Assembly (NCBI GenBank): GCA_002390225.1
Contig: DGOW01000019.1
Span: 50,449 to 72,421, forward strand
Direction: 5' to 3'
Length of the DNA: 21,973 nt
Source: Gemmatimonadales bacterium UBA4456
GTDB lineage: Bacteria; Gemmatimonadota; Gemmatimonadetes; Longimicrobiales; Gaopeijiaceae
Shown here: positions 7,928-14,779 of the stretch, in pieces
How the letters are laid out: each line of letters opens with the position of its first letter
Numbering within the stretch: the first letter of the stretch is position 1
Program-made: the position numbers and the translations under genes
The notes under the pieces: generated by a model
Database searches by the model: none
Told to the model about the DNA's origin: nothing
What the model saw: only the letters and a program-made list of their open reading frames with translations

Positions 7928-9667
7928 ATGACGGGCTTGAATTCCAGACCAGAGCCATCAGGACGGCGATTCGCGACCCCGCTCATCGCGCTCGCCTTAC
8001 TCGCTGCGCTTGGTGGCGCCCTCGTCGAAGCTCGCGGTCGGCCTGACGGCGACGTACCGATCCCGGAGGAGGTGACATGGGCAGCTGACATCGCGCCGGT
8101 CATCGCGCGCGAGTGCCTTGACTGCCACGGCGAAGATCCCTCGGGACCGTTTACACTTTTAACCTATGAAGATGCGGTCGAGCGTGCGGACCGGATCGTT
8201 CGCGCGACAGCTTCACGGCGCATGCCACCGTGGCTGCCCGAAAGTGCACATGGGACCTTCGCTGCCGAACGTATCCTGACCGATCGGGACGTCGAACTCT
8301 TTCGGGCCTGGGTCGAAGACGGCACGCTGCTGGGCGAACAGGCCCTGGGGGCGCTGGTGACCTCCGAGCAGGATGCATGGCGCCCGGGGGAGCCCGATCT
8401 TGTGGTCTCGCTACCCGCCTACCCGCTCGCAGCTGAAGGCTACGACGTCTATCGGAACGTGGTGGTGAGGATCCCCGTCCAGGAGACCCGATGGGTTGAG
8501 TACGTGGAGCTTCGCCCGGGCAATCGCACGGCCGTGCACCACGCTCGAATGATGGTCGACCAGACCGAGTCGTCCAGGCAGCTCGATCTCCAGGATCCAG
8601 ACCCGGGTTTCGACGGCATGGAACTCACGAGCAATGCCTCGAATCCGGATGGGCACTTCATCGGCTGGACACCAGGCAAGAGGCGACTGCCGCCTCTGGA
8701 TGGCATGGCATGGCGTCTGGAGCCCGGGACTGATCTAGTGGTTCAACTGCACCTACGTACCTCGGGTGAGCCGCAGAACGTCACCGCCCAGGTCGAGTTC
8801 CACTTCGCGGACGAGCCGCCGACCCGACACCCTGCGATTCTGGTCGTGAGTTCACTCCAGATCGACATCCCGGCCGGCGCTTCGGAGTACGCGGTCTCGA
8901 ATAGCTTTACGCTCCCTGTCGATGTCGACGTACTCAGCGTCTACCCGCACGCACATTATCTCGGGAAGGATCTGCGTGCCACGGCGCTGTTGCCGAACGG
9001 TCGAGAGATCCCGTTGATCCATATCCCGGACTGGGACTTCAACTGGCAGGATGACTACCGCTTCGCAGAGCCGATCTCACTACCTGCCGGCACGACCATT
9101 CTGAAAGAGTTCTCGTTCGACAATTCGGCGGGGAATCCGCACCAGCCTGTCGATCCGCCCAAGCGTGTCGTGTACGGCTCGAACTCGGATGACGAGATGG
9201 CCGACCTGATTCTCCAGGTTCTGCCGAAGAACGAGTCGGATCGGACTGAACTCATCCGGGCTCAAGCGTGGCAGCACGAGGCTGAGGACATGGCGTACAT
9301 GGCCGAGCTTGAGTTCGGCCATGGCGACGCGGCGTTCGCGTCGGGTGATCTCGACGTCGCCACATATCATTTCCAGGAATCACTCCAGTATCGTGCGGAT
9401 CACCTTGGGTCTCTTGTCGGACTGGCCGAGATCTTCGTTCAAAGATCTGATGCCCAGTCGGCACTGATTATCGCGCAGCAAGGGGTCCTGATGTCGAATC
9501 GTCAGGACGCTCGTGCCCTTACGGTTCTCGCGATGGCGCAGGCACTCAGCGGATCGATCGGCGAGGCCGGGGCGACGGCGATCGAGGCGATCTCCCGGGC
9601 GCGAGCCGCGGGAGACCCCGAGCTGATCGAAGCGGTTGAGCTGCGGGTGGCGGGGCTGGTCCGCTAG
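7928..9667 (+). CDS. Cytochrome c fused to PHM-type copper monooxygenase and TPR region
   Basis: A 579-residue exported fusion protein. After an N-terminal signal or anchor segment (about 17-34) comes a c-type cytochrome domain with Cys63-Leu-Asp-Cys66-His67 and a probable distal ligand Met99 in RRMPPW. Residues about 155-435 fit the copper type II, ascorbate-dependent monooxygenase fold (the PHM/DBM family). Likely CuH-site ligands are His204-His205 (VHHARMM) and His275 (QLHLRTSG); likely CuM-site ligands are His341-x-His343 (PHAHYLG) and Met424 (DDEM). The last 130 residues (about 450-579) look like TPR helices. PHM-family enzymes hydroxylate C-H bonds using electrons from ascorbate; here the fused heme could supply them, which is inference. 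AGGAAGGA four to five bases before the ATG supports the start. It converges on the M28 peptidase gene with 39 bases between. Substrate unknown. Confidence 0.85.
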   Translation: MTGLNSRPEPSGRRFATPLIALALLAALGGALVEARGRPDGDVPIPEEVTWAADIAPVIARECLDCHGEDPSGPFTLLTYEDAVERADRIVRATASRRMPPWLPESAHGTFAAERILTDRDVELFRAWVEDGTLLGEQALGALVTSEQDAWRPGEPDLVVSLPAYPLAAEGYDVYRNVVVRIPVQETRWVEYVELRPGNRTAVHHARMMVDQTESSRQLDLQDPDPGFDGMELTSNASNPDGHFIGWTPGKRRLPPLDGMAWRLEPGTDLVVQLHLRTSGEPQNVTAQVEFHFADEPPTRHPAILVVSSLQIDIPAGASEYAVSNSFTLPVDVDVLSVYPHAHYLGKDLRATALLPNGREIPLIHIPDWDFNWQDDYRFAEPISLPAGTTILKEFSFDNSAGNPHQPVDPPKRVVYGSNSDDEMADLILQVLPKNESDRTELIRAQAWQHEAEDMAYMAELEFGHGDAAFASGDLDVATYHFQESLQYRADHLGSLVGLAEIFVQRSDAQSALIIAQQGVLMSNRQDARALTVLAMAQALSGSIGEAGATAIEAISRARAAGDPELIEAVELRVAGLVR

Positions 9668-9706
9668 CCGAGCCAGGCCCCGTCGGCTCTGACCAGCGAG
9701 AGCGCC

Positions 9707-11050
9707 CTACCTCCCCGGGCCGACCTCTCGGATATCGCTGCGGGCCCGCGGTGGTCGAACGTACGCGGACACTACGCTTTCGTGGCCGTCCGGTCCGACT
9801 GCCGCGACTCCGAACACATAATCGTCGATCGAGATATTCTCGAGGACCATACGATCGACATTCCCGACGATGACTTCATGCTGCCAGTCCGGGGTCCATG
9901 CTTCCCGCCAGACCACGCGGTACGCGGTGGCCCCGAGTGAGCGCTGCCAGCTCATGTCGGCGTGGTACCCTGTCTCGCCACGACTGAGCATCGGGCCTCG
10001 TGGGCCGTCAACTTTCGGCGCAGCGGGGGCAGCCGCGATGGTGGCTACACCGGCCGCGTTCACGCGTGTGTTCCTGGCCAGATAATCGAAGTCGACACCG
10101 CCGAGGGTGTCGGCGGCCGTGTGCTGCCGGGAGTAGTTCTCACGTGACTCGCTGAATCGCACCCCGGGAAAGCCTCTTCGGTTGAATGCCGTGTGGTCGC
10201 CCCCGCGACCGAAGCGGTCCTCGCGTGCAATGAGTCGAATCTCGTGCCCCGGCATGTATGCAGTACCCTGCCTACGAATGAAACGCGCGAGCTGACGAGA
10301 GGGGGAATCCATTGGGTCCTCACTGAAGACCCGAAGGGTGCGGCTGTCGAGGATCCCGTTGCCGCCTAGCGAGTTGCCGATGATGTCGTTGTTGAACATC
10401 GCGTCGATCACCCAGCCTTCACGTTCCGCTTTCGCGGCCATGAGGCTGGCCCCGACGAGCCCTTCTTCCTCGGCCACGAAGGCCACGAAGACGAGCGTGG
10501 CGTCGAACTCGATGCCGCTTTGCGACAGGACGCGTGCCACTTCCATCGTGAGAACCGTGCCGCTGCCGTCATCGTTCGCGCCCGGCGCCGGATTGTCGAA
10601 TCGAGACCAGTCGAAACCGCCGCCACTGCCACCCGCGGCCGGGTCACTCGCCTCCACGCGCGCTACGGTGTCGTAGTGACCGCTCACGAAGACACGGCGC
10701 TCGCTCCGACCCGGGAGTGTCGCGACCACGTTGCAGAGCTCGGCCCGCTCGGGGATCCGGCCTTGAGGCTCGACCTCGTAGCAGTCAAAGCTGACCTGCA
10801 AGCGATCACTGAAGCCCCGCATCGTCTCGAAGATGTATTGCCGAGCCGGGAGTACACCGAAGTCCGGCCGGTCGGAGAACGAGAGGGAGTGCCGGGTCTC
10901 ATAGCCGGTCAACGTTGTCAGGTACTCGTGCAGGCGGTCAGCGGAGACGTCCTGCAGAATCTCTTCGATTCGCGGGTCGACGATCTGTCCGGCCGCCGGA
11001 GTGGTGAAGAACGCGGCGGCGCAGAGCGTCGTGCATAGGAGCAAGCGCAT
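9707..11050 (-). CDS. Secreted M28-family metallopeptidase with C-terminal Fn3-like domain
   Basis: The start chosen is the ATG at 11050 (447 residues), because the typical signal peptide MRLLLCTTLCAAAFFTTPAAG begins there; the frame is open to 11272 but the extra residues are Arg/Pro-rich and not export-like. No clear Shine-Dalgarno precedes it. Zinc peptidase residues of family M28 are all present: His125 and Asp127 (SGHYDTV), Asp160 (GANDDGSG), Glu194-Glu195 (FVAEEEG), Asp222 (NNDIIGN) and His310 (RQHTAADT). M28 enzymes are aminopeptidases or carboxypeptidases acting on peptides with two co-catalytic zinc ions. Residues about 350-432 form an Fn3-like beta domain (MSWQRSLGATAYRVVWRE...YVFGVAAVGPDG), probably for substrate or surface contact. 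It is likely periplasmic or secreted and used in peptide scavenging. It stands alone on its strand. Confidence 0.9.
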   Translation of the reverse strand: MRLLLCTTLCAAAFFTTPAAGQIVDPRIEEILQDVSADRLHEYLTTLTGYETRHSLSFSDRPDFGVLPARQYIFETMRGFSDRLQVSFDCYEVEPQGRIPERAELCNVVATLPGRSERRVFVSGHYDTVARVEASDPAAGGSGGGFDWSRFDNPAPGANDDGSGTVLTMEVARVLSQSGIEFDATLVFVAFVAEEEGLVGASLMAAKAEREGWVIDAMFNNDIIGNSLGGNGILDSRTLRVFSEDPMDSPSRQLARFIRRQGTAYMPGHEIRLIAREDRFGRGGDHTAFNRRGFPGVRFSESRENYSRQHTAADTLGGVDFDYLARNTRVNAAGVATIAAAPAAPKVDGPRGPMLSRGETGYHADMSWQRSLGATAYRVVWREAWTPDWQHEVIVGNVDRMVLENISIDDYVFGVAAVGPDGHESVVSAYVRPPRARSDIREVGPGR

Positions 11051-11142
11051 GAGGAGTGGCAGTGCTTTGGGTGGTCGATGGAACGGCAAGGTGTCAGGTC
11101 CCCGTTGAGGTGAGCAAGCTTCGAGGGGGAGTCCGTCGAGCT

Positions 11143-11757
11143 TCAGGCCGCGCCGCCCCCGAGTTCGTGCCGAGCCCGATATCGGGTCGCCTTTGCGCGG
11201 TTCCCACAGGTTGCCATCGAGCACCAGGCACGTCGGCCACCCTTGCTTGTGTCCACGAACCACCGGAGGCATGCGTCAGCTTGGCATCGCCGCAGCCGGG
11301 ACGTGTCCACGGATGTGACCAGTCGGATGGCGTTGTCGACAATCGGCGCGAGTGCTGCCGCTGGGTGAACCGCCTTATAGCGGGTAGTGACTGAGATGAC
11401 GCCGGATGCCCCCACTTCGAGATCCCTGGACGTGCGTGCCCAGCCGATGGCGCGCGCGAGTGCGTGGATGGTCGACTCTTCAACGGCTCTGCGGTCCGCG
11501 CTGGCCTCGAGAAGGCGGTCGACCGCTACTCGCAGGCGTACGGCCTCGACATGTAGGGTCCTCCGGTCTGGCACTCCCTCGGGACGTACCTCCTGCCAGC
11601 CTGGAGGCGTTGCGCGCTCCATCCATGAGAAGAACTCGGTCATGTCCGCGAGTGCGTCCACCCGTCCGGAGCGTGTGAGGACCGTCGTATTCACGAAGTC
11701 CAGCGCAATCCAGTCGAATCTCTCCCGGAGTGCGATCCTGGCTGCAGTAACGTTCAT
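11143..11757 (-). CDS. CGNR zinc-finger / ABATE-domain transcriptional regulator
   Basis: A 204-residue protein. The N-terminal half carries the ABATE-type motif (WIALDFVNTTV, 16-26), thought to bind a small ligand. The C-terminal part is a CGNR zinc finger: Cys158 and Cys163 (RRCQADACLRWFVDTSKGG) with Cys179 and Cys184 (CSMATCGNR), followed by a basic helix (AKATRYRAR). This is the complete family layout at the usual length (about 180-210). CGNR proteins are presumed one-component regulators in the cytoplasm. The gene diverges from a lipoprotein hydrolase across an AT-rich region with a palindrome, so autoregulation and control of the hydrolase are plausible. The start is the ATG at 11757; its upstream sequence is AT-rich without a good Shine-Dalgarno. 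Confidence 0.88.
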   Translation of the reverse strand: MNVTAARIALRERFDWIALDFVNTTVLTRSGRVDALADMTEFFSWMERATPPGWQEVRPEGVPDRRTLHVEAVRLRVAVDRLLEASADRRAVEESTIHALARAIGWARTSRDLEVGASGVISVTTRYKAVHPAAALAPIVDNAIRLVTSVDTSRLRRCQADACLRWFVDTSKGGRRAWCSMATCGNRAKATRYRARHELGGGAA

Positions 11758-11815
11758 AGATATAAATAGAGGTTAGTTAGTAAAATAACTAGCAAAACAG
11801 TTTTATACAGTTTTT
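11758..11815. promoter_or_regulatory. AT-rich divergent promoter/operator region with palindrome and direct repeats
   Basis: About 58 bases are far richer in A+T than the genes around them. They contain the palindrome TAGTTA-GTAAAA-TAACTA (11774-11791; flanking G11772 and C93 also pair). They also contain ACAGTTTT twice, at 11797 and 11807, exactly one helical turn apart, and AAAACAGTTTT (11794-11804), itself palindromic. TATACA at 11804 could serve as a -10 for the plus strand. The region lies between the CGNR regulator and the alpha/beta hydrolase, a typical place for an operator bound by the regulator. Confidence 0.5.
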
Positions 11816-11859
11816 CTTCCCGGGCTCGCGCGCTCCGAGCTGGCACCCCATCATATGAC

Positions 11860-12804
11860 ATGACTCCATTACGCCTGCTCGCAGCACTTCTGCTCGCTAC
11901 GGCCGCGTGCGCGGACGCTTTTTCAGACGAGACGCCGGTCGCGGCTACTCCGGCAACGCTCCAACGCCATCAGGTCATGGCGGATGGACATCCACTCGCC
12001 CTCTGGTCCAAGGTTGGACCCGAACCGGATGCAGTACTGCTTCTGGTTCACGGACGTACCTGGAGCTCGGTGCCGAACTTCGACCTGCAGGTGCCCGGCG
12101 AAGAGCTGTCTCTCATGGATGGCCTGGTCGAGCGGGGGATCGCCGGCTACGGCATCGACCTGCGCGGGTACGGAGAGACTCCGCGGGACCCAAGCGGGTG
12201 GACTACCCCGGTGCGAGCGGCCGAAGACCTCGCCGAGACGCTGCACTGGCTTCGGGCGCGGCATCCGGGACTTCCGGTCCACCTCTTCGGCTGGTCACAG
12301 GGCTCACGTGTTTCACAGCTGACGGCTCAGCGCTTTCCTGAACTCGTAGACCGGCTGGTCCTCTTCGGTTATCCACATCGGCCGGGCGGGCGCCCGCTAC
12401 AGGTGCCACAGGGTGATCCTCCGATGAACGCGACCACAGCACAGGCGGCGGCGAGTGATTTCATCACCCCCGGCTCGATCAGCCAGCGAGCCATCGACGC
12501 TTATGTCGCAGCCGCGCTCGTGTCTGACCCGGTCCGCGCCGACTGGACCGCGTCACACGAGTGGAACGAGCTCGATCCTGCGGCCGTGACCGTGCCAACC
12601 CTGATTCTGCAGGGAGAGCACGATCCCCTGAGTCCGTCAGAATTCCAGGCTTGGCTTTTCGACGGTCTCGGTACGTCGGACAAGACGTGGGCGGTCATCC
12701 CGGGCGGTGACCATGCCGCATTCCTCGAAGCGCCGAGACCGTACTTCCTGGCGGTACTCAGAGGATTCCTTTCGAAGGACCGGGTGTCACAGGGATCGCA
12801 GTGA
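11860..12804 (+). CDS. Alpha/beta hydrolase, probable lipoprotein
   Basis: A 314-residue serine hydrolase. The N-terminus is a short signal peptide leading to Cys17 (LLLATAAC), a slightly non-standard lipobox, so it is probably a lipoprotein. Catalytic features are in order: oxyanion-loop LLVHGRTWSS (61-70), nucleophile elbow GWSQG with Ser146, acid Asp255 (LILQGEHDPLSP) and His285 (PGGDHAAFLE). Residues 97-107 read GYGIDLRGYGETPR, a normal alpha/beta hydrolase stretch. The class is an esterase, lipase or lactonase; the substrate cannot be told. It diverges from the CGNR regulator and may be its target. It ends tail to tail with the alkyltransferase-like gene, with 3 bases between stops. No strong Shine-Dalgarno precedes the ATG. 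Confidence 0.87.
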   Translation: MTPLRLLAALLLATAACADAFSDETPVAATPATLQRHQVMADGHPLALWSKVGPEPDAVLLLVHGRTWSSVPNFDLQVPGEELSLMDGLVERGIAGYGIDLRGYGETPRDPSGWTTPVRAAEDLAETLHWLRARHPGLPVHLFGWSQGSRVSQLTAQRFPELVDRLVLFGYPHRPGGRPLQVPQGDPPMNATTAQAAASDFITPGSISQRAIDAYVAAALVSDPVRADWTASHEWNELDPAAVTVPTLILQGEHDPLSPSEFQAWLFDGLGTSDKTWAVIPGGDHAAFLEAPRPYFLAVLRGFLSKDRVSQGSQ

Positions 12805-12807
12805 TCC

Positions 12808-13128
12808 TTATCGGGCGGGTGGTTCTGGCCAGCCGACGGACGACAGATCGACTCGACCTCGCTGATCGAACGGTACCCCCTCGTCCTCGAGCAAGACGCG
12901 CTGGATCCGCTCGAACGTGTGGCCCCCACGCCGAGTGCTGACCTCGCCGCGCACGTTCACGACGCGATGCCACGGCACGTCGTGCTCGTCTGGCAGCGCC
13001 GCGAGCGCGTAGCCGACCTGACGGGCGTGACCGGGAAGTCCGGCGAGACTGGCGATCGTCCCGTAGGAGGAGACCCTGCCCTCGGGGATCGACCGAACCA
13101 CCTCGTAGAAGCGTTCGTAGCTGGACAT
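12808..13128 (-). CDS. Alkyltransferase-like protein (ATL; MGMT fold without catalytic Cys)
   Basis: The start is put at the ATG at 13128 (106 residues), where AGGA lies seven bases upstream and the protein begins MSSYERFYEVVRSIPEGRVS; an upstream in-frame extension to 13212 is Gly/Pro/Arg-rich and has no support. The sequence follows the DNA-binding domain of O6-alkylguanine-DNA alkyltransferase: SYGTIASLAGLPGHARQVGYAL (Tyr22, Arg36), then PWHRVVN (52-58). In active enzymes this motif is PCHRV; here the acceptor Cys is Trp53, as in ATL proteins such as YbaZ. ATLs bind O6-alkylguanine without repairing it and pass the lesion to nucleotide excision repair. It diverges from tyrS. The 106-residue length matches the ATL family. 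Confidence 0.9.
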   Translation of the reverse strand: MSSYERFYEVVRSIPEGRVSSYGTIASLAGLPGHARQVGYALAALPDEHDVPWHRVVNVRGEVSTRRGGHTFERIQRVLLEDEGVPFDQRGRVDLSSVGWPEPPAR

Positions 13129-13224
13129 GCGCACATCCTGCCTTCGGTCCGGACCGCTCGCAAATCCCCCTCCGGATCCCGGTCGTTTCTGCGCAGGCGC
13201 ACGGGCCGCCAACGTGGGGGTGCC

Positions 13225-13252
13225 TTGACCTCCCGGGGCGGCCGGGTACCGT
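13225..13252 (+). promoter_or_regulatory. Candidate promoter for tyrS, close to the start codon
   Basis: TTGACC (13225-13230) is followed after 16 bases by TACCGT (13247-13252). The ATG of tyrS begins 7 bases later, so a start of transcription at the usual distance would fall on or next to the ATG, giving a leaderless or nearly leaderless mRNA. No Shine-Dalgarno is visible before the ATG, in keeping with this. Confidence 0.45.
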
Positions 13253-13259
13253 TCCCCGC

Positions 13260-14540
13260 ATGAAGAACGTCGTGAACGAATACCGGGCGCGCGACCTGAT
13301 GCAGGACGCGACGGAGGGAGTGTCCGAGCACCTCATCGAAGCGCCACGAACGATCTACATCGGCTTCGACCCCACGGCGCCGAGTCTGCATCTCGGCAGC
13401 CTGATACCGATCATGGGGCTCGTTCATGCTCAGAGAGCGGGTCATACGCCAATCGCCCTGGTCGGTGGTGGTACCGGCCTCATCGGAGATCCGTCGGGCA
13501 AGACGGCTGAACGGCAGCTCCTGACTCGAGAGCTCGCGGCGGAGAACGCCCGGGGCATTCGAGCTCAGCTCGAACACTTTCTCGACTTCGACGTGAAGAC
13601 GAATCCGGCGCGTGTGCGAAACAACCTGGACTGGCTCGGCGACATCACGGTGGTCGACTTTATGCGCGACGTTGGCAAGCACTTCTCGGTCAATCAGATG
13701 ATGGCCAAGGAGTCGGTGAAGCGGCGGATCGAGGATGAGGAGTCCGGAATCTCTTTTACCGAGTTCTCCTACGCGCTACTCCAGTCCTATGACTTCCTTC
13801 AGCTCTACCGCCGCGAGGGGTGCACGGTGCAGATGGGTGGAAGCGACCAGTGGGGTAACATCACCACCGGGATCGATCTTGTCCGCCGGATGGCAGGTGC
13901 TCGTGCATTCGGCGTCACGTACCCGCTGGTCACGAACTCGTCGGGGGCGAAGTTCGGCAAGTCCGAGGCCGGTAATGTCTGGCTCGACCCGGAGCTCACG
14001 TCGCCGTTCCGCTTCTACCAGTACTGGATCAATGTGGAAGACGCGGACGCGGTTCGGTACCTGAAGTTCTTCACTCTGCTCGGCCACGATGAGATCGCCG
14101 GGTTGGCCGACGCGGTCGAGCGGGAGCCCTATCGTCGGGCGGCGCAGCGTGCCCTCGCCGAGGATGTGACTCGGCGGCTGCACGGAGAAGCGGGTCTCGC
14201 GGCCGCGGAGCGTGCCACGAAGGCCCTGTTCAGCGGTGCCATCGAAGGACTCTCTGCAGACGAGATCGCCGACGTCTTTGCGGACATTCCGTCGTCCGAG
14301 CTCTCGCGTGAAGAACTGGGCGGGGAAGGGAAGCCGGTCATCGATCTGCTCGTCGAATCCGGCCTGGCGTCATCGCGCGGTGATGCCCGTCGCTCAATCG
14401 ACGGAGGTGGCGTCTACGTGAACAACGCGCGCGTCGAGAGTGTCGATGCCGGGGTCACGACCGAGCACATGATCGAGGGGCGCTTTCTTCTCCTGCGGAA
14501 GGGGAAGAAGAGCTACCACCTGGTTGCTATGCTGGCGTAA
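13260..14540 (+). CDS. tyrS: Tyrosyl-tRNA synthetase
   Basis: A 426-residue class I aminoacyl-tRNA synthetase that charges tRNA-Tyr. The HIGH-type motif is HLGS (44-47, in DPTAPSLHLGSL), the tyrosine-binding region has GGSDQWGN (193-200), and the KMSKS counterpart is KFGKS (231-235). The C-terminal 70 residues form an S4 RNA-binding domain (VIDLLVESGLASSRGDARR...GGGVYVNNARV). The length is normal for the bacterial TyrRS that carries an S4 domain. The start ATG at 13260 lacks an obvious Shine-Dalgarno; a promoter-like pair sits so close that the message may be leaderless. The gene is followed by a hairpin that could end transcription. Cytoplasmic housekeeping function. Confidence 0.97.
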   Translation: MKNVVNEYRARDLMQDATEGVSEHLIEAPRTIYIGFDPTAPSLHLGSLIPIMGLVHAQRAGHTPIALVGGGTGLIGDPSGKTAERQLLTRELAAENARGIRAQLEHFLDFDVKTNPARVRNNLDWLGDITVVDFMRDVGKHFSVNQMMAKESVKRRIEDEESGISFTEFSYALLQSYDFLQLYRREGCTVQMGGSDQWGNITTGIDLVRRMAGARAFGVTYPLVTNSSGAKFGKSEAGNVWLDPELTSPFRFYQYWINVEDADAVRYLKFFTLLGHDEIAGLADAVEREPYRRAAQRALAEDVTRRLHGEAGLAAAERATKALFSGAIEGLSADEIADVFADIPSSELSREELGGEGKPVIDLLVESGLASSRGDARRSIDGGGVYVNNARVESVDAGVTTEHMIEGRFLLLRKGKKSYHLVAMLA

Positions 14541-14576
14541 CCGCTATGCCGCGCCGGTGAAGGCGTATGGAAACGA

Positions 14577-14609
14577 CGAAGGGCCCGTGGCATCGCTCCG
14601 GGCCCTTCG
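14577..14609. terminator. Hairpin terminator between tyrS and the convergent gene remnant
   Basis: CGAAGGGCCC (14577-14586) and GGGCCCTTCG (14600-14609) form a perfect 10-base-pair stem with a 13-base loop, 36 bases after the tyrS stop. It is followed by CTTTGT on the plus strand and by TCGTTTCC on the minus strand, so the U tracts are short on both sides. It may act in both directions, ending tyrS and the gene remnant that stops at 14636. Confidence 0.55.
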
Positions 14610-14635
14610 CTTTGTACCATTTGGTGCGGTTCGAA

Positions 14636-14779
14636 CTATCTGCCGATGCCCATCGACCAACCTACGTTCAGGCCCCAGTCGAGACCCATCTGTGGGCCTT
14701 CATAATCCGTATGCAGACTGTATACACCCTCGAGCGAGAGGCGGTGACCGGCAAAGTTGGAATCCTCGGGACGGTTCCG
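14636..14779 (-). pseudogene. C-terminal remnant of an outer-membrane beta-barrel protein
   Basis: In a frame different from the acyl-CoA dehydrogenase gene there is a coherent reading ending at the TAG 14638-14636: EDSNFAGHRLSLEGVYSLH, TDYEGP, then QMGLDWGLNVGWSMGIGR. From the Met to the last Ile every second residue is hydrophobic (M, L, W, L, V, W, M, I) with Gly, Asp, Asn or Ser between them. This is a textbook membrane beta-strand at the end of a protein. About 45 residues are present; the upstream part of this gene is missing. A hairpin terminator follows 27 bases later. The left limit is approximate, because the frame runs open into the dehydrogenase. It is read as the tail of a gene whose front half was lost or misjoined. 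Confidence 0.55.

Noticed and set aside
9666..9688. Possible terminator between the monooxygenase and peptidase genes (AGCCGA / TCGGCT)
   Set aside because: A 6-base-pair stem with an 11-base loop and no T tract on either strand is too weak to call.
11051..11272. Longer N-terminus for the M28 peptidase
   Set aside because: The extra residues are Arg/Pro-rich and would place a normal signal peptide inside the protein.
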